A DNA stretch of 64,000 bases from Tamarix chinensis (Eukaryota > Streptophyta > Magnoliopsida > Caryophyllales > Tamaricaceae): assembly GCA_030549775.1 (NCBI GenBank), contig CM060175.1, forward strand, positions 40,414,415 to 40,478,414, read 5' to 3'. How positions within the stretch are numbered: position 1 is the stretch's first letter; the number at the start of each line of letters is the position of its first letter. A program made the translations under genes and the position numbers. Shown here piece after piece: positions 1 to 12,739 of the stretch. The notes under the pieces are model-generated. The model was not told the origin of the DNA, did not search any database, and worked only from the letters and a program-made list of their open reading frames with translations.

Positions 1-1185
1 GTAAGCATTATCATTAATCCTTTCTAATACAGTAAAAGGTCCATCTCCCCTAGGGTCTAATTTTGATTTTCGAAGGTTTGGAAAACATTCTTTCCTAAGG
101 TGTACCCAAACTAAATCTCCAGGTTGGAAAACCATTTTCTTTCTTCTTTTATTAGCATTCTCAGCCATTTGTTGAACCCTCTTAGTAATTTGTTGACTCA
201 CAGATTCATGCAATTTCTTTATATTAACAGCATGAGATTCAACATCAAAGTTATGTAATTCAGAATTAGGCAAAGGACTCAGGTCTAGAGGGGTCAAAGG
301 ATTAAAACCATACACAATCTCAAATGGAGTCTTTTTAGTTGTAGAATGCAATGTCATATTATAAGCAAATTCTACCTAAGGCAATACATATTCCCATTTT
401 TTAAGATTCTTTCCAAGGACAGCTCTCAACATATTACCTAATGTCTTATTTGCTACCTCTATTTGTCCATCTATTTGAGGGTGAGATGTGGTGGAAAATA
501 ATAGTTTAGTTCCCAGGTTACTCCACAAAACCTTCCAAAAATGACTCAGAAATTTAACATCTCTATCTAATACTATTGTTTTAGGTATTCCATGCAACTT
601 AACTATATGAGAAAAGATCAACTCAGCCACACCCACAACATCATTTGTTTTATTGCAAGGTATAAAATGAGCCATTTTACTAAACCTATCCACTACAACC
701 ATTATTGAATATTTAGCCCTATTAGTCCTAGGTAATCCTAAAATGAAATCTAAGGAAACATCAGTCCAGGGCTGATTAGGAACAGGTAATGGAGTGTATA
801 AACCAAAAGGTTTTGATGTGGACTTAGCCTGTCTACAAGCTATACTATTAACACAATATTTCAATACATCCTTTTTCATATGAGGCTAGTAGAAATGATC
901 AATTAGTATATCTAAAGTATTTTGAAATCCTAAGTGTGCCATTAGTCCACCATTATGAGCTTCTTGAATTAATAGTCCCCTATATGAACACTCAGGAATA
1001 CATAACCTATTTTCTCTAAACAAGTAACCTTCAGATATATAGTATTTTCCTTGTATAGGAGTTTCACAATTTTTATAAATTTCCTTAAAGTCATGATCCT
1101 CCAAATATAAAAGCTTGATGCAAGAAAAACCCAACAAAGTGGTGTCTACAACATTTAACAAAGCATGTCTCCTAGATAAAGAATC
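1..1185 (-). pseudogene. Gypsy-1 integrase (C-terminal end outside the window)
   Basis: The N-terminal zinc-binding module is at 886-960, with His in EAHNGG and AHLGF. A stop replaces the usual Trp of FYWPHMKKD near 884. The first Cys of the usual CxxC is Ser (NSIAC). The catalytic core (376-879) retains all three acidic residues: Asp in SLDFILGLP, Asp in [12 protein letters not shown] and Glu in [14 protein letters not shown]. The C-terminal RGDGPFTVLERINDNAY block reads into position 1. Gypsy integrases insert the cDNA; this copy is interrupted by at least two stops. Confidence 0.9.
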
Positions 1186-1229
1186 TGCAACTACATTATC
1201 ACCTCCCTTCTTATATTTAATTATGTAAG

Positions 1230-1560
1230 GAAAACTTTCAATAAACTCAATCCACCTACCCTATCTTCTATTTAATTTTGATTGGCTTTTTAAATATTTG
1301 ATAGCTTCTTGATCAGTGTTTATAACAAATTCTCTATGCCATAAGTAATGTTGCCAAACTTCTAAGGCTCTTACTAAAGCAAATAATTCATTTTCATAGA
1401 TAGAGTAATTTAAAGTACTACCATTTAATTTTTCACTAAAATAAGCTATATGTTTTCCTTCTTGAGAAAGTACAACCCCTATTCCCAACCCTGAAGCATC
1501 ACAGTCTAATTCAAACATCTTTTCAAAATCAGGAAGGGTTAATACAAGTGCTTGGGTTAA
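1230..1560 (-). pseudogene. Gypsy-1 RNase H domain
   Basis: An open stretch at 1261-1518 holds the three usual acidic positions: the Asp in [13 protein letters not shown], the Glu in [12 protein letters not shown] and the Asp in [10 protein letters not shown]. This is the Gypsy RNase H that follows RT directly. Its frame differs from RT. A stop after SKLNRR (about 1258) ends it, and the tether to integrase ([11 protein letters not shown]) follows. Confidence 0.85.
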
Positions 1561-1599
1561 TTTATCTTTAAGAGTTTCAAAAGATTTTTATTGTTATAA

Positions 1600-2430
1600 A
1601 CCCCACTTAAACCCATTTTGTTATTGCTGTTAAGGGAGCATCTATGGTACTAAAATTCCTAACAAATCTTCTGTAAAATGAACACAAACCATGGAAACTC
1701 CTTACTTCAGTCACAGTCTTAGGTACAGGCCACTCTTGAATAGCCTTAATATTTTCTTTATCCATAGATATACCATCCTTACCCACAACAAATCCTAGGA
1801 ATACTACACTTTCTAAACAAAATCTAGACTTAGCTAAATTGGGATACAACTGTTATGCTTTAAACACGTCCAAAATGATTCTTAAATGTTTCAAATGTTC
1901 TTCTAAAGACTTGCTATAAATAAGTATGGCATCAAAATATACAACCACAAATTTCCCAATAAAATTTCTAAGAACATGGTTCATAAGTCTCATGAAAGTA
2001 CTAGGAGCATTGGATAATCTAAAAGGCATTACTAACCATTCATATAACCCAAAGTTAGTTTTGAAGGCTATCTTCCATTCATCTCCTAGTTTCATTCTAA
2101 TTTGATGGTATCCACTTTTTAAATCTATTTTTGAAAAAATCACAGCACCATGTAGAAGGTCTAACATCTCATCGAGCCTTGGTATAGGGTATCTATACTT
2201 AATAGTTGTTTTGTTTACTGCTCTACTATCTATGCACATTCTCCAACTTCCATCTTTCTTAGGCACTAATAATACTGGAACTGCACATGGACTCATTGAT
2301 TCCTTAATATAGCCTTTACTTAATAATTCAGAAACCTGCATCTTTAATTCCTTTACCTCTTTAGGATTAGCCCTATAAGTAGCTCTGTTTGGTATAACAG
2401 CTCCTGGTATAAAGTCTATTTGATGTTATA
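1600..2430 (-). pseudogene. Gypsy-1 reverse transcriptase with damaged active site
   Basis: The largest piece (1853-2341) shows the RT fingers and palm in order: [48 protein letters not shown] and [15 protein letters not shown]. The catalytic box normally reads Y(V/F)DD but here reads [14 protein letters not shown], so the second metal-binding Asp is Ala (GAT GCC). A stop at about 1850-1852 cuts the domain before [15 protein letters not shown] and the connection domain (1607-1849). This copy could not reverse-transcribe even if the frame were open. Confidence 0.9.
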
Positions 2431-2728
2431 TCCCTCTTAATGGAGGTAATCCATAGGGTATGTCTTCAGGAAATAATTCACTATATTCTCCTAATAAATG
2501 CCTCAAATCAGTAGGTACTTCCTCACTTAACTCTAATTAACATTCATATCATTCCTTATAAACCATCAAATATACATTTGCTTGTCTCTTAATTGCTTTT
2601 TCCACATCTCCACTCTTAGCATAAAACCCAGATGTCCCTTTAACTTCCTTTGAACTAATCCCAGTCTCTATATTCTGTTTGGATAGTTCCTTATAATCAG
2701 ACTTTATTTTAATTTGATCATCAAAGAT

Positions 2729-3125
2729 TTATTTTGGAGTCATAGGTGCTAAGATAATTTTCTTATCATCCTTATGTAAAGTGTATCTTTTTTTATAACC
2801 ATCATGGGTCACTCTCCTATCATATTGCCAAGGTCTACCTAATAATAAATGAGCAGCATGCATAGGAACAATATCACATAGAATAGAATCATCATACTTA
2901 CCTAACTTTAAGTTTACTAAAACTTGCTGACTAACTTTAACATCCCCTAACTCATTCAACCACTATAGTCTATAGGGTTTTGGGTGTCTAGTAGTTGGTA
3001 AGCCTAGTTTAGATACTAATAAAGTACTAGCAGCATTAATACAACTACCACTATCTATGGTCATGTTAAAACACTTATCATCAATCAAACATCGAGTATG
3101 AAATATATTTTCTCTGAATTGCATT
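2729..3125 (-). pseudogene. Gypsy-1 aspartic protease remnant
   Basis: The catalytic triad IDSGSC is visible at about 3041-3058 (DSG codons 3047-3055). The C-terminal half (CDIVPMHAAHLLLGRPW, about 2815-2875) matches the retropepsin region that precedes RT in plant chromoviruses. This frame differs from gag; the switch sits near 3110-3125, where a one-base indel is the simplest reading. A stop (TAG) separates the DSG half from the LLLGRPW half near 2963. Confidence 0.8.
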
Positions 3126-3191
3126 AGAGTCAGGTAACTTATTACTATTTAAAGCCCTACGTACCACAAAAAGACCCCTACTTATTGGAAG

Positions 3192-4424
3192 TTATATTTC
3201 TTCTTCTGATTCACTAGAATCATCCCTAATCATGTTAGTCTCCAATTCTTCCTCTTCAAACTCAGACTCTATATCTCTAGATTCTCTAATTAAGATTTTC
3301 CTCTTGTTCGGGCATTCAGAAGCTATGTGTCCTAATCCCCCACACTTAAATCATTTGATATCTCTAGTTCTGTTGGGACCACTAGTAGGATTAGTTGTTA
3401 TATTTCTACCCTTCTCATCCCTATTTCCTACTTTAACTTCATTATTCCTACTTCTAGGTTCAAACCTCCCATTATTCTTCCAATTTCCAGAATTAGTTCC
3501 TCCAAAATTCCTTTTTAGTGTACTCTTAATCCCAATTCCAGGGGGTTTATATTGCCTAGTTCTCCTTATCTGACTCTCTATCTTGGTAGCTATGTTAACC
3601 ATTTCACTTAAATTTCCACAAGGATATAATTCTACCTTATCAGCTATCTCAGAGTTTAATCCACTTAAGAATCTAGCCATTGTAGCATCCTCATCCTCAA
3701 CAATTCCTGTTTTAATCACCAAGACTTCTAGTTCCTTAAAGTATTCATCTACAGACCTTTTTCCCTGATTCAGTGTCTGTAACTTCTTATGTAATTCCCT
3801 ATAATAGTAACTTGGAACAAACCTTTTCCTCATTAGAATCTTAAATTCATCCCATGTTTGTATAGGTGGTTCTCCACTCCTACGCCTAGTTAAGACAAGA
3901 TTGTGATACCAAGAAGATGCATATTCTGTAAATTCCACTAATGCTACCTTAATTTTTTTCTCATCAGAATAATTATGACATTCAAACACTAATTCTATCT
4001 TTCTTTCCCACTCAAAATAATAATCAGGATCATTTCTTCCATTGAATCCACGTATGTTAAACTTAAGATTACTTAGGTTCCTATCAACTAGGTCTAATTC
4101 TCTTTATGGTCTATTATTCTGTCTAGGTCTCCTATCACTATTATTGGATATTTGATCTTCTAATTCTTCTAAACTATTTAAAGGTGGAATCCTAGTTCTA
4201 GGGTCCATGGGAGCCCTTCCTAATACCCCAGCATGTTGAGTATCTACCCTATTAGTCTGCAATTCATAAATTCTTATTTATTGTCCTCCTATCCTCTATT
4301 CTAGATTAGCACACAAAACAACAAGTTGGGCAGTCATTTGTTCTTTAAAAGTCCTAAGAGTTTCTAATAAGTCATTGCTAGATACTGAGACATATTGATT
4401 AACAGATCGGCCATTATTAGACAT
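3192..4424 (-). pseudogene. Gypsy-1 gag (capsid/nucleocapsid) pseudogene
   Basis: The frame begins at ATG 4424-4422 (MSNNGRSVNQ) and contains a typical retrotransposon gag domain in its uninterrupted middle (3351-3989), including WYHNL, the RKRFVPSYYY block and SVDEYFKELEVL. A basic linker rich in Asn and Arg follows. The nucleocapsid zinc knuckle (CCHC) comes next, but its first Cys codon is TGA at 3348-3350; the following FKCGGLGHIASEC remains readable. Other stops lie upstream in the N-terminal third (near 4320, 4280 and 4100). The frame ends at TAA 3192-3194. The protein would package the RNA in a virus-like particle; this copy cannot make it intact. Confidence 0.88.
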
Positions 4425-5153
4425 TATTGGATTTACTTTATGAAGTATAAGATAAGACACAGATAATAGTCAGTCTAGAGTAAAATTTACTTTATTATTA
4501 AATCAATTAGACAGCAAATTGATCACTACTAGGTAAAAAAGATATCGTAGCACTACACAAGATTAAAGAATATATCAGAACACACAAAATGCACAATAAT
4601 TTCCAAATAGTTGTTGAATTGAATACAACTAGAAAAGCTCAAGAAAGGAACGATATTACCGCGAGAGCAACTTAAGCAATAAAACCAATTACGATATAGG
4701 GCCCCTCTTCTTGAAGTCCTTACCCCTTTCTAGAACCAAGGGTTCGCCGGATTTTATTAATTCCTGTGCACTCTTTCAATTGTGAGCAGAAATGACCAAT
4801 TCGTAATAAAATGTTAAATTGACGACCACAAATTGCAGTAATTAGCAAAAGTAAGGTTTGAATTTACCGATCGAGGAGTATTCCTCGAATATCATTAAGA
4901 TTCAAGAATCTTGACCAAACCCTAACCGAAAAATCGCCAAAATCTACTTAGGTTTTCCCAAGTAGTTCTAACTTCGATAACACAACCCTCTTGGTCGCCA
5001 GCTTAAACAAGACAAAGATCATTCGATTTTTTTGTCAGTCGCAAACCCTAGATTCACACTTCAGAAATAAGGGTTAGCGAACTCAAGAATAGTAATTAGA
5101 ACAATAAAAGTCTAGTAACAGACGAATTAAACCACGAGCACTCGAATAATCGA

Positions 5154-5166
5154 GGCTCTGATACCA
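5154..5166 (-). other. Primer-binding site (initiator Met-tRNA type) of Gypsy-1
   Basis: The minus strand reads TGGTATCAGAGCC, the classical plant Gypsy PBS complementary to the 3' end of initiator Met-tRNA. It is separated from the LTR edge by two bases. Confidence 0.9.
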
Positions 5167-5168
5167 AA

Positions 5169-5702
5169 TGATGAAACCTAAAAGGGTTTCACAGAAATTT
5201 CTCCGGATCGCAAACAAAATCGAGTGCGGGGTTCGATTCACCGAACAATCAGCCTAAGGATTTTTTCCAAAGGAAGATTAGAAAACTTAGAGCGTAGTTG
5301 AATCAACGACTACTAAAGTTGTAGAACAGATAAGATCAAGAAGAGGTTGAGGAAAGAGCGAGAAGAGCTACGAAAGAGGAAGTCGCAAGAGAGAGAGTCG
5401 AGAGAGAGCGAGAGAGAGTTCCAGAAATTATCTCAAGAATGTATTCGACCAAAAAAAAGTGTCAGTTACAACCGTGTATATGCCCTATATATATGGCGTA
5501 TACAATACAAAAGAAAGGCGTACAAAATACAAAAACATAGGCCTCCGTCTCCTATACAAATCAGCCCAAATACAACCCAAATAATCAGGCAAGACATATA
5601 CAATATGGGTCGACGGGTGGTTAAAGAAAAATAGCCCAAATTTATAAGATTATTACAAGGCATAATAATCTAAAGTAATGGATGTACAAATAATTCCCAT
5701 CA
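5169..5702 (-). repeat. 5' LTR of Gypsy-1 (534 bp)
   Basis: On the plus strand it opens TGATGAAACC and closes ATTCCCATCA, so the ends form a TGATG/CATCA inverted repeat with TG...CA termini. It lies two bases outside the primer-binding site, as expected for the 5' LTR of a minus-strand element. The next bases are GATAA, the expected target-site duplication position, but the partner is outside the window. Confidence 0.85.
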
Positions 5703-6039
5703 GATAAAATTTATAATAACTAACTATGGTTACCAAGGGTTGAGTAATCCACATTCCAACTAACCCAAATAATTATGGGTCGGGTGGTAGATTACACAGC
5801 TAGCTTAATCCCCATTAACCAAATTTGCCGGCAAATGCATCACATGGGATTTTCTACAATTATTATAACATAATTTCTATAACAACTCCTAGCAGTAGGT
5901 ACATCAACCTCTCGATCCATTCCCCATGTTTTGAATTAATTTCCTAAACAATCACACAATAAGAAAAATAATTATAGGTACAACATAATATGTAACAATT
6001 AATAGAATTATTTAAATACAAATTTTAGAGATATATATC
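5703..6039. other. AT-rich spacer, no recognised feature
   Basis: Flank of Gypsy-1 up to the G-rich block that seems to belong to an F1 LTR fragment. No ORF, terminal repeat or tandem repeat was recognised. Confidence 0.5.
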
Positions 6040-6169
6040 AGAGGAGATGTAGGGCAGTTGCCGATAAGGGAGAAAATGAAGGGAAAAAGATGAGGGGACG
6101 AAGAAGGAGGTTACAGGGGGGCTCGAGGGGTGGTGTGGTGGTGCATGGCAGTTTTGGGGGGTTGCAGGA
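6040..6169 (-). repeat. Left piece of F1 LTR fragment D, split by copy A
   Basis: This G-rich, GGT-rich block resembles the complement of the C-rich leader part of F1 copies and continues in composition at 11616 on the other side of copy A. The left limit is approximate. Confidence 0.5.
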
Positions 6170-7180
6170 TGAAATGCTCCAAAAATTTTAATTTTAAGAA
6201 TTATACTTAATAAGGTTTTATTAGAAAAATTAATTAAATTAATTATTTGTTATTAAAATAAAAAGCAATTAGATCAAGAAGAAATTTATAAATATTTTAA
6301 TTAGGAAGAAATTAGGGTATTTTAGCAAAGTAAGGATTTTGTTTTGGAAATTAATTAAATAAATTATTTTATTTAAAATAATAGGGAATAAATAGTGCTA
6401 AATTAATAGGAATGTTATCAATAATTTAATTGGAGAAAATTATAGTGATTTGCTAATTAAAATAGAAGTTATGAAAAACCTTTCAAAAATCCTAATTTAG
6501 CCTAAAAAGGAAATTTAATATTATTTTATTTAAATATTAATATTTTGTAGATATCCCAATTTATCAAAATAATTCAAATATCCCAATTATTCCAACCTAC
6601 CTATTTTTTTCTTTTCCTTTTTCTTTCTTCCTTTTTCCTTCTTTTCTTCCTTTTATTTTCCTCTTCTTTCCGACTTGGGCCTGGCATTTCCGCGGCCCAT
6701 TCTTCCTTTTTTTTCTTTTCTCCTTCTCGCGGCCCATTTATTTCTTTTTCTTTCTTCAGCATGGCCCAAGACATAACGCTGCATTTTGATCAAATTGTTT
6801 TAGTAGCGGTCGCCACCCGGTTCGCCCGTCTTTCCTTTCCTTTCTTTTCTTTTTCCCAGACGACCGGTCCATGCACACCACCCTTCTTTCTTCTTTCTTC
6901 TTCCTCTTCTTCCCGACGTTTGACCTATAATTGTCCGAAGCTCCCGCCGTCGGCCACACCCGATTTGACTAGCCATTTTCTCCTTTCTCCTTCGCCGATT
7001 TGACAGCCATATTGACCCAACCAACATTTTCTTTCTTTTCGTGCACGATCCTCTCTTTTCTGCGCCACTTCCCTACCACGACCTAGATTTTTGCTAGCCA
7101 AATGACGCCGTCGGCGAACCCTAACCCCACTTGCCCTATTCCCTCATTGTCCCACAGACCTCACCCTCTCATTTAAACAC

Positions 7181-7188
7181 TATAAATA
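7181..7188 (+). promoter_or_regulatory. TATA box of F1 copy A
   Basis: TATAAATACCCCC stands about 1.0 kb from the 5' end. The same TATAAATACC followed by C occurs at the equivalent place in copy C. Transcription would start around 7210-7220. Confidence 0.6.
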
Positions 7189-7838
7189 CCCCCAGATTGA
7201 GCCCCGTATCGAGCTTTAGTTGCTTACTTAGAAAACCTCCCTTGTGTGTCGCCGCCACTTTAGATGCCCTTTTCTTCGCTGTCAGCCAACTACGCCGCTT
7301 GCTCTACCTACCTAAGTCTCCCTGCACAAGCCACCTCGACTATGCAAAGTTTGCTTCCCAATCAACCCTCTCTTCCACCTCCGCTACCCTTCAAACCACC
7401 ATTAGCCACCTCTCCTGACGTATCCACCACCCCTACACCTCCCAATCTGTTCTATAGACCCTCCTCTATCTTCCCCTACCTTTATTTTCCTCTTTCTCCC
7501 TCTCCTCCTCTCTTTCTCTTCTTCTTCCCCATTCGGCCACCGCCGCCGTCGTGCGCCGCCACCTTTGGCTGTGCTGCCACCCTCATTCTATTCCTCTCCT
7601 TCTAGACAACCATAATCACCATTATTTCCACCCTCCTTCTCCCTATCTTCTTCCCAGCCCTCAACATTTTCCTTTTTCTTCTCTTTTTTCGGCCACCGCT
7701 GTCACCGCTGTGTACCACTGCCGGTGCCGCCTATCACCACCAGTCTAAGGTTGAACCCTAAACCCTCTCAACCATTTTTCACTATTTATACAAGCTTTAA
7801 TTTATTTTATTTCATTTATTCAAATATATATACTATTT

Positions 7839-8985
<1,147 letters not shown>

Positions 8986-9060
8986 TAATCTTATAATAAA
9001 TTAGTAAATAAGTGTATTTTGGTTGGAGGGAATCTAATCTTAAGTTTTTTCCTCATATAG

Positions 9061-9122
9061 GTGAGACCAGTCAAAGCCCTAAGGAGGCGTAGGAGCGTGC
9101 TCCAAAACCGATGTCGTTTTAG
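9061..9122 (+). other. Conserved 62-nt block of F1 copy A (candidate exon, donor decayed)
   Basis: Preceded by TTTTTTCCTCATATAG, a good 3' splice site, and containing AAAGCCCTAAGGAG and the near-palindrome GGAGCGTGCTCC found in copies B and C. It is again 62 nt to the point where B and C have a 5' splice site, but here that reads AG|ATAAGG instead of AG|GTAAGG. Confidence 0.5.
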
Positions 9123-9519
9123 ATAAGGGTGTTACTAAGGCCTTATGTGTGTTGGTGTGCATTATATACTTTGTATGTTATGCATCCTATGTTTATCATT
9201 ATAATTATTTCGTGAGTGGTATGGTGTGGAATTGAAGTATGTTCAGGTGTTGATATATGACACGTGTATTATGTATATGTGATGAAATATTGTGGTATGT
9301 GATGATTGGTTGTGACCCTTTAGACATGCATGTGAGGATATATAAAAGTGGTATTGTGTAGGAAAAAGGTTGAAAATGGAAAATGGGAAATAAGTTGACC
9401 AAAAGGGAGTAAGTTAACTAAAAAGAAATAAGTTGACCAAGGGATGTGAGTTGACCTAAAAATGTTAGTGATTTATCAGTGGAAGAAGAATAGGGGTGAA
9501 AGTAAAATGAAGGAATAGG

Positions 9520-9920
9520 AGAGTTTATGGCTTTGCATGAGAGATCTAGGATTTCATAAGGGAGAGAATCTAGGGTTTTGTATGGGAGATTCTATGGTGT
9601 TGCATTGGAGAATATAAACTGGGGTTTTGTATGGATGGACTTAGGGTTTTGCATGGCAGATTCTATGGTGTTGCATGGGAGGATCTAATCTAGTGTTTTG
9701 TATGGATTGAATATAGAGTTTGGTATGGATGAATCTTGGGTTTTGTATGGAAGAATCTAGGGTTTTTTATAGATGAATCTAAGGTTTTACATGGAGGAAT
9801 CTAGGGTTTGCATGGAGGAATCTAAGGTTTTGGATGGAGGAATCTAGGGTTTTTCATGGATGGATCTAGGGTTTGCATGGTTGAATCTAGGATTTTAGGT
9901 GGGAGTTTTAGGGTTTCGCA
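9520..9920 (+). repeat. GGATCTAGGGTTTTGCATGG minisatellite
   Basis: About 15 degenerate units of 23-30 bp, each with a core like GAATCTAGGGTTTTGTATGG. The GGGTTT core resembles the plant telomere-type motif. Copy C has its own diverged version at the same place; copy B lacks it. Confidence 0.85.
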
Positions 9921-10529
9921 TGAAATGTTTGAAATGTTGTATGGAATGTGTAAAGTCTGCATGGGAGTGAAATTTACGTATGGTAAGTTGATTTGGGATG
10001 TGAGGAAGGTAATGTAAGTGTTGTTTGGGTGTTTGAACACTTTGGATGAAAAATAGTACGTGAAGCAATATAAGGGTACGTAGGATAGTGAGTTAGGGTT
10101 TGGTGTGGCTACTTAGGGTTTTTTTGGTAGCACGTGTATGTGGTGATTAAAGTATAATGATGAGGGTGGAATCTATGAGTTGTGATGTATGGAGTGTTAA
10201 AATGATTTGGGTTGTCTGAGGTGGAGTAGGATGGGCCATTTAGGCCTAAATTAGGGTTTCTAGGAAAAACCCTAGAGTAAGGAAATAAGTGGACTTGGAG
10301 GTGTGTGGTTGTGGGCCTTGACCCACATATTTCGGTGTTGGAGTTCTAGTGTGAGTTTGAGTATAGAAGAAAGGTTGGGGGACAATTTAGGAGGTTTAGG
10401 GTTCTCATGATATGATACGGGCCAGTTGGAGGATAAGTGTAATGGGAGTGATTCATGCATGTCTAGGGTGAACGCTTCTAAATAAGATACTTAAGACATT
10501 AATAATTTAAAGTGAAAAATTATTGAATT

Positions 10530-10870
10530 GGGTCTAGCTGATCCACTAATTAGGAATAGTGGTTAGGGTTCTTATCCTATAAGTGACCTATCCATTGGCG
10601 AATAATAGTGGTTAGGGTAGGATATCGTATAACTGACAATAATAGTGGAGGATCCCGAGCTCAATAAACCAAAACCTGAGTTTTCTAAGGCACATAAAAT
10701 GCACTAATTACTTACAGTGGAATACTATGTGAGCAGGAACTAAACCAATCCATTGGTAAGAAATAGTGGTTAGGGTCTTATCCTATACGTGACCAATTTA
10801 CCGGCTATAATAGTGGTTAGGGCATGATGCCCTATATGTGACTGAGCCACCGGCTAAAATAGTGGGAGGT
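10530..10870 (+). repeat. TAATAGTGG higher-order minisatellite of copy A
   Basis: Degenerate units contain CCACCGGCTAAAATAGTGG-like cores followed by TTAGGG and CCTATAAGTGAC. They are arranged in two clusters separated by a unique spacer, parallel to copies B and C. Confidence 0.75.
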
Positions 10871-11615
10871 TCTTGTACTTGCATGGATTTGATAAAGAGC
10901 ATGGTGTGAAATGAGTTCTGATCAGAGATTAATTAAATAATTAATGTGGACTATAAATGGGCCTTTATGTATTTATCCGAATGATTGTACGATATTATGT
11001 TATCATGATGGCCTTTTTGTTCTTTTTATTCTTCTGCATGGTTTATGTGATTTTATGTGTTAGCTTTAATGCATTGGTTACCTTGCTCAATACGTTGTGT
11101 ACCGATCACCCCTTTTATGGGTGCTGCTCATTCCCATGAGTAGTAGGCCCTTCTGACTTTGTGCAGGTGGGCGATACATATTTTGATGCCCTCGATGTCC
11201 ATGAGGCATCAAGCGGGGCTGAGTGTTGATTTTGGGCTGGATTGATTATCGGAGTGGCGTGGCCGATTTTCTCTACTTAAGCTATTACTATTATTTTCTA
11301 TTATTTCTTGTATATATTGAATTTTCTAGATTCAAACTTTAAATTTTTTAGACATTATTTCCTTTCCATGAACTTCGATTTTATACTTTGGATTATGTAA
11401 ACTTATGCGTATTCTGATTTCTGTGTTATGAACTTTTAGTTTAAGTTTTAATATGATTTTGATGAAAGTGTTTTCTTAGCCTTAGCACTTGGTACTGGAC
11501 ACAGTCAGAGTGAACCGGTATGGTACTAAGTATGGCGGTAACATCCCCAAAATTAACGGGTTGTAATTTGAGTGTTTCTATTTTAAAAAAAAGTAGTGAA
11601 TTTTGGAGTGTTACA

Positions 11616-12681
11616 CTGGAGGTGGTGCAGGTGGTTTTTAGGGCGGTGGTAGCAGTAGAATGGGAGGTGGTGTAAAAACAGGTGGAAGATGATAAAAGGA
11701 GAAGAAAATGGAGAGAAAGGAATCAGGGAAGGAAGAGGCTTGAAAAATGGGGCAGGAAAGGGCTGGTGAGGAGAAGAAAAAGGAGAGGAAGGAGAGGGCA
11801 GTAGGTGGCCGGTCAATAGTAGGTTGTAGGGTGGCAGGGAGGTGGTCGGGTGGTAGGGAGAGGGAAGGGAAGAAGGCGAAAGAAAGGCCATGCATGGTTG
11901 GGGAGTGTAGGGCTGGTTTGGTCTGAAGTGGGAAAAAAGGGACGTGGGAGAGAAAGGGAGAGAGGGAGGGTTGCAGTGGTGGCAGGTGGTGGTAAGGAGG
12001 GGCTAGGATGCATGCAGAGCGTGGCTCTCGGGGTGGCAGGCATGGCATTAAGGGGCACATTTGTCTGGGTGTAGAAGAAGAAAGAAAGGAAGGGGGAGCA
12101 ACAGGCTGGTTGGGGAAAAAAGGAGGGATTGGGTTGGCTCGGGTAGGGGGAAGAAGGAAATAAAAGAGAAGGGAGGTTGGGCCGGTTGACGGGAGAAGGA
12201 GAGGAGAGGGAGAACGGGCCTGCAACCTAGGGGTGCAGGAGGAGGGGAAAGGCTGGCCTAGCAGCCCGAAGAGAAGGAAAAAGGAAAAAGAAAGAAAGGA
12301 GAAAAGGAGAAAATGAGAAAGAAAAGGAAAAGGGTAAAAAGGAAAAGGAAAAATAGGAGAAAGCAGATAAAATAATTTATGAAAAAATAAGATATAATAT
12401 TTTTAGAAGATAAATAAATTTAATAATTTAATCTAATATAATTTAATATATGGGTTTAAAAATGATAATTTTAGTAAAATAATGGTTTAGAAAATTATTT
12501 AAATAAAAAGAGTATGATAAAATAACAAAATATTTATTTTAATTTATTAAATATTCTTATCTAAGTTTATATGCTCAAAAATCCATAAAATAATTAAATC
12601 AAATAATTTTAAAAAGATAATTTATTTCAAATAAAAGCTATTTATTAAATCATAGGTTTTCGAAAATTTTGGAGAAGTACA
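11616..12681 (-). mobile_element. F1 copy D: 5' part of an F1 LTR, interrupted by copy A
   Basis: Read on the minus strand it begins TGTACTTCTCCAAAATTTTC (ends at 12681 on plus), resembling the F1 5' terminus. An AT-rich zone, a CT-rich block and a C-rich region follow in F1 order. It continues leftwards at 6169-6040 beyond copy A. The 3' two thirds are missing. Long Pro/Ser frames here are by-products of the CT-rich sequence. Confidence 0.6.
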
Positions 12682-12739
12682 ATACCAACGTAGCAAGTAT
12701 AACTAGGGGCACCATCCTTACTAAAGGCCTAGGCTTGCA

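Larger units (their letters stand above)
1..5702 (-). mobile_element. Ty3/Gypsy retrotransposon Gypsy-1, one LTR present, continues past the left edge
   Basis: Reading leftwards from the LTR the order is PBS, gag, protease, RT, RNase H, integrase, which is the Ty3/Gypsy order. The 3' LTR must lie left of position 1. Every domain is recognisable but the reading frame is broken by nonsense codons and at least two frame changes, one near 3115 between gag and protease and one between about 1518 and 1607 between RT and RNase H. The copy is not autonomous. The gag and the integrase C-terminal RGDGPF region resemble Gypsy-2 further right, so both may belong to one CRM-like chromovirus group. That lineage is inferred, not shown. 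Confidence 0.93.

Noticed and set aside
5347..5634. 95-codon Arg/Glu-rich plus-strand ORF
   Set aside because: Lies wholly inside the Gypsy-1 LTR on the opposite strand of the element; purine-rich composition only.
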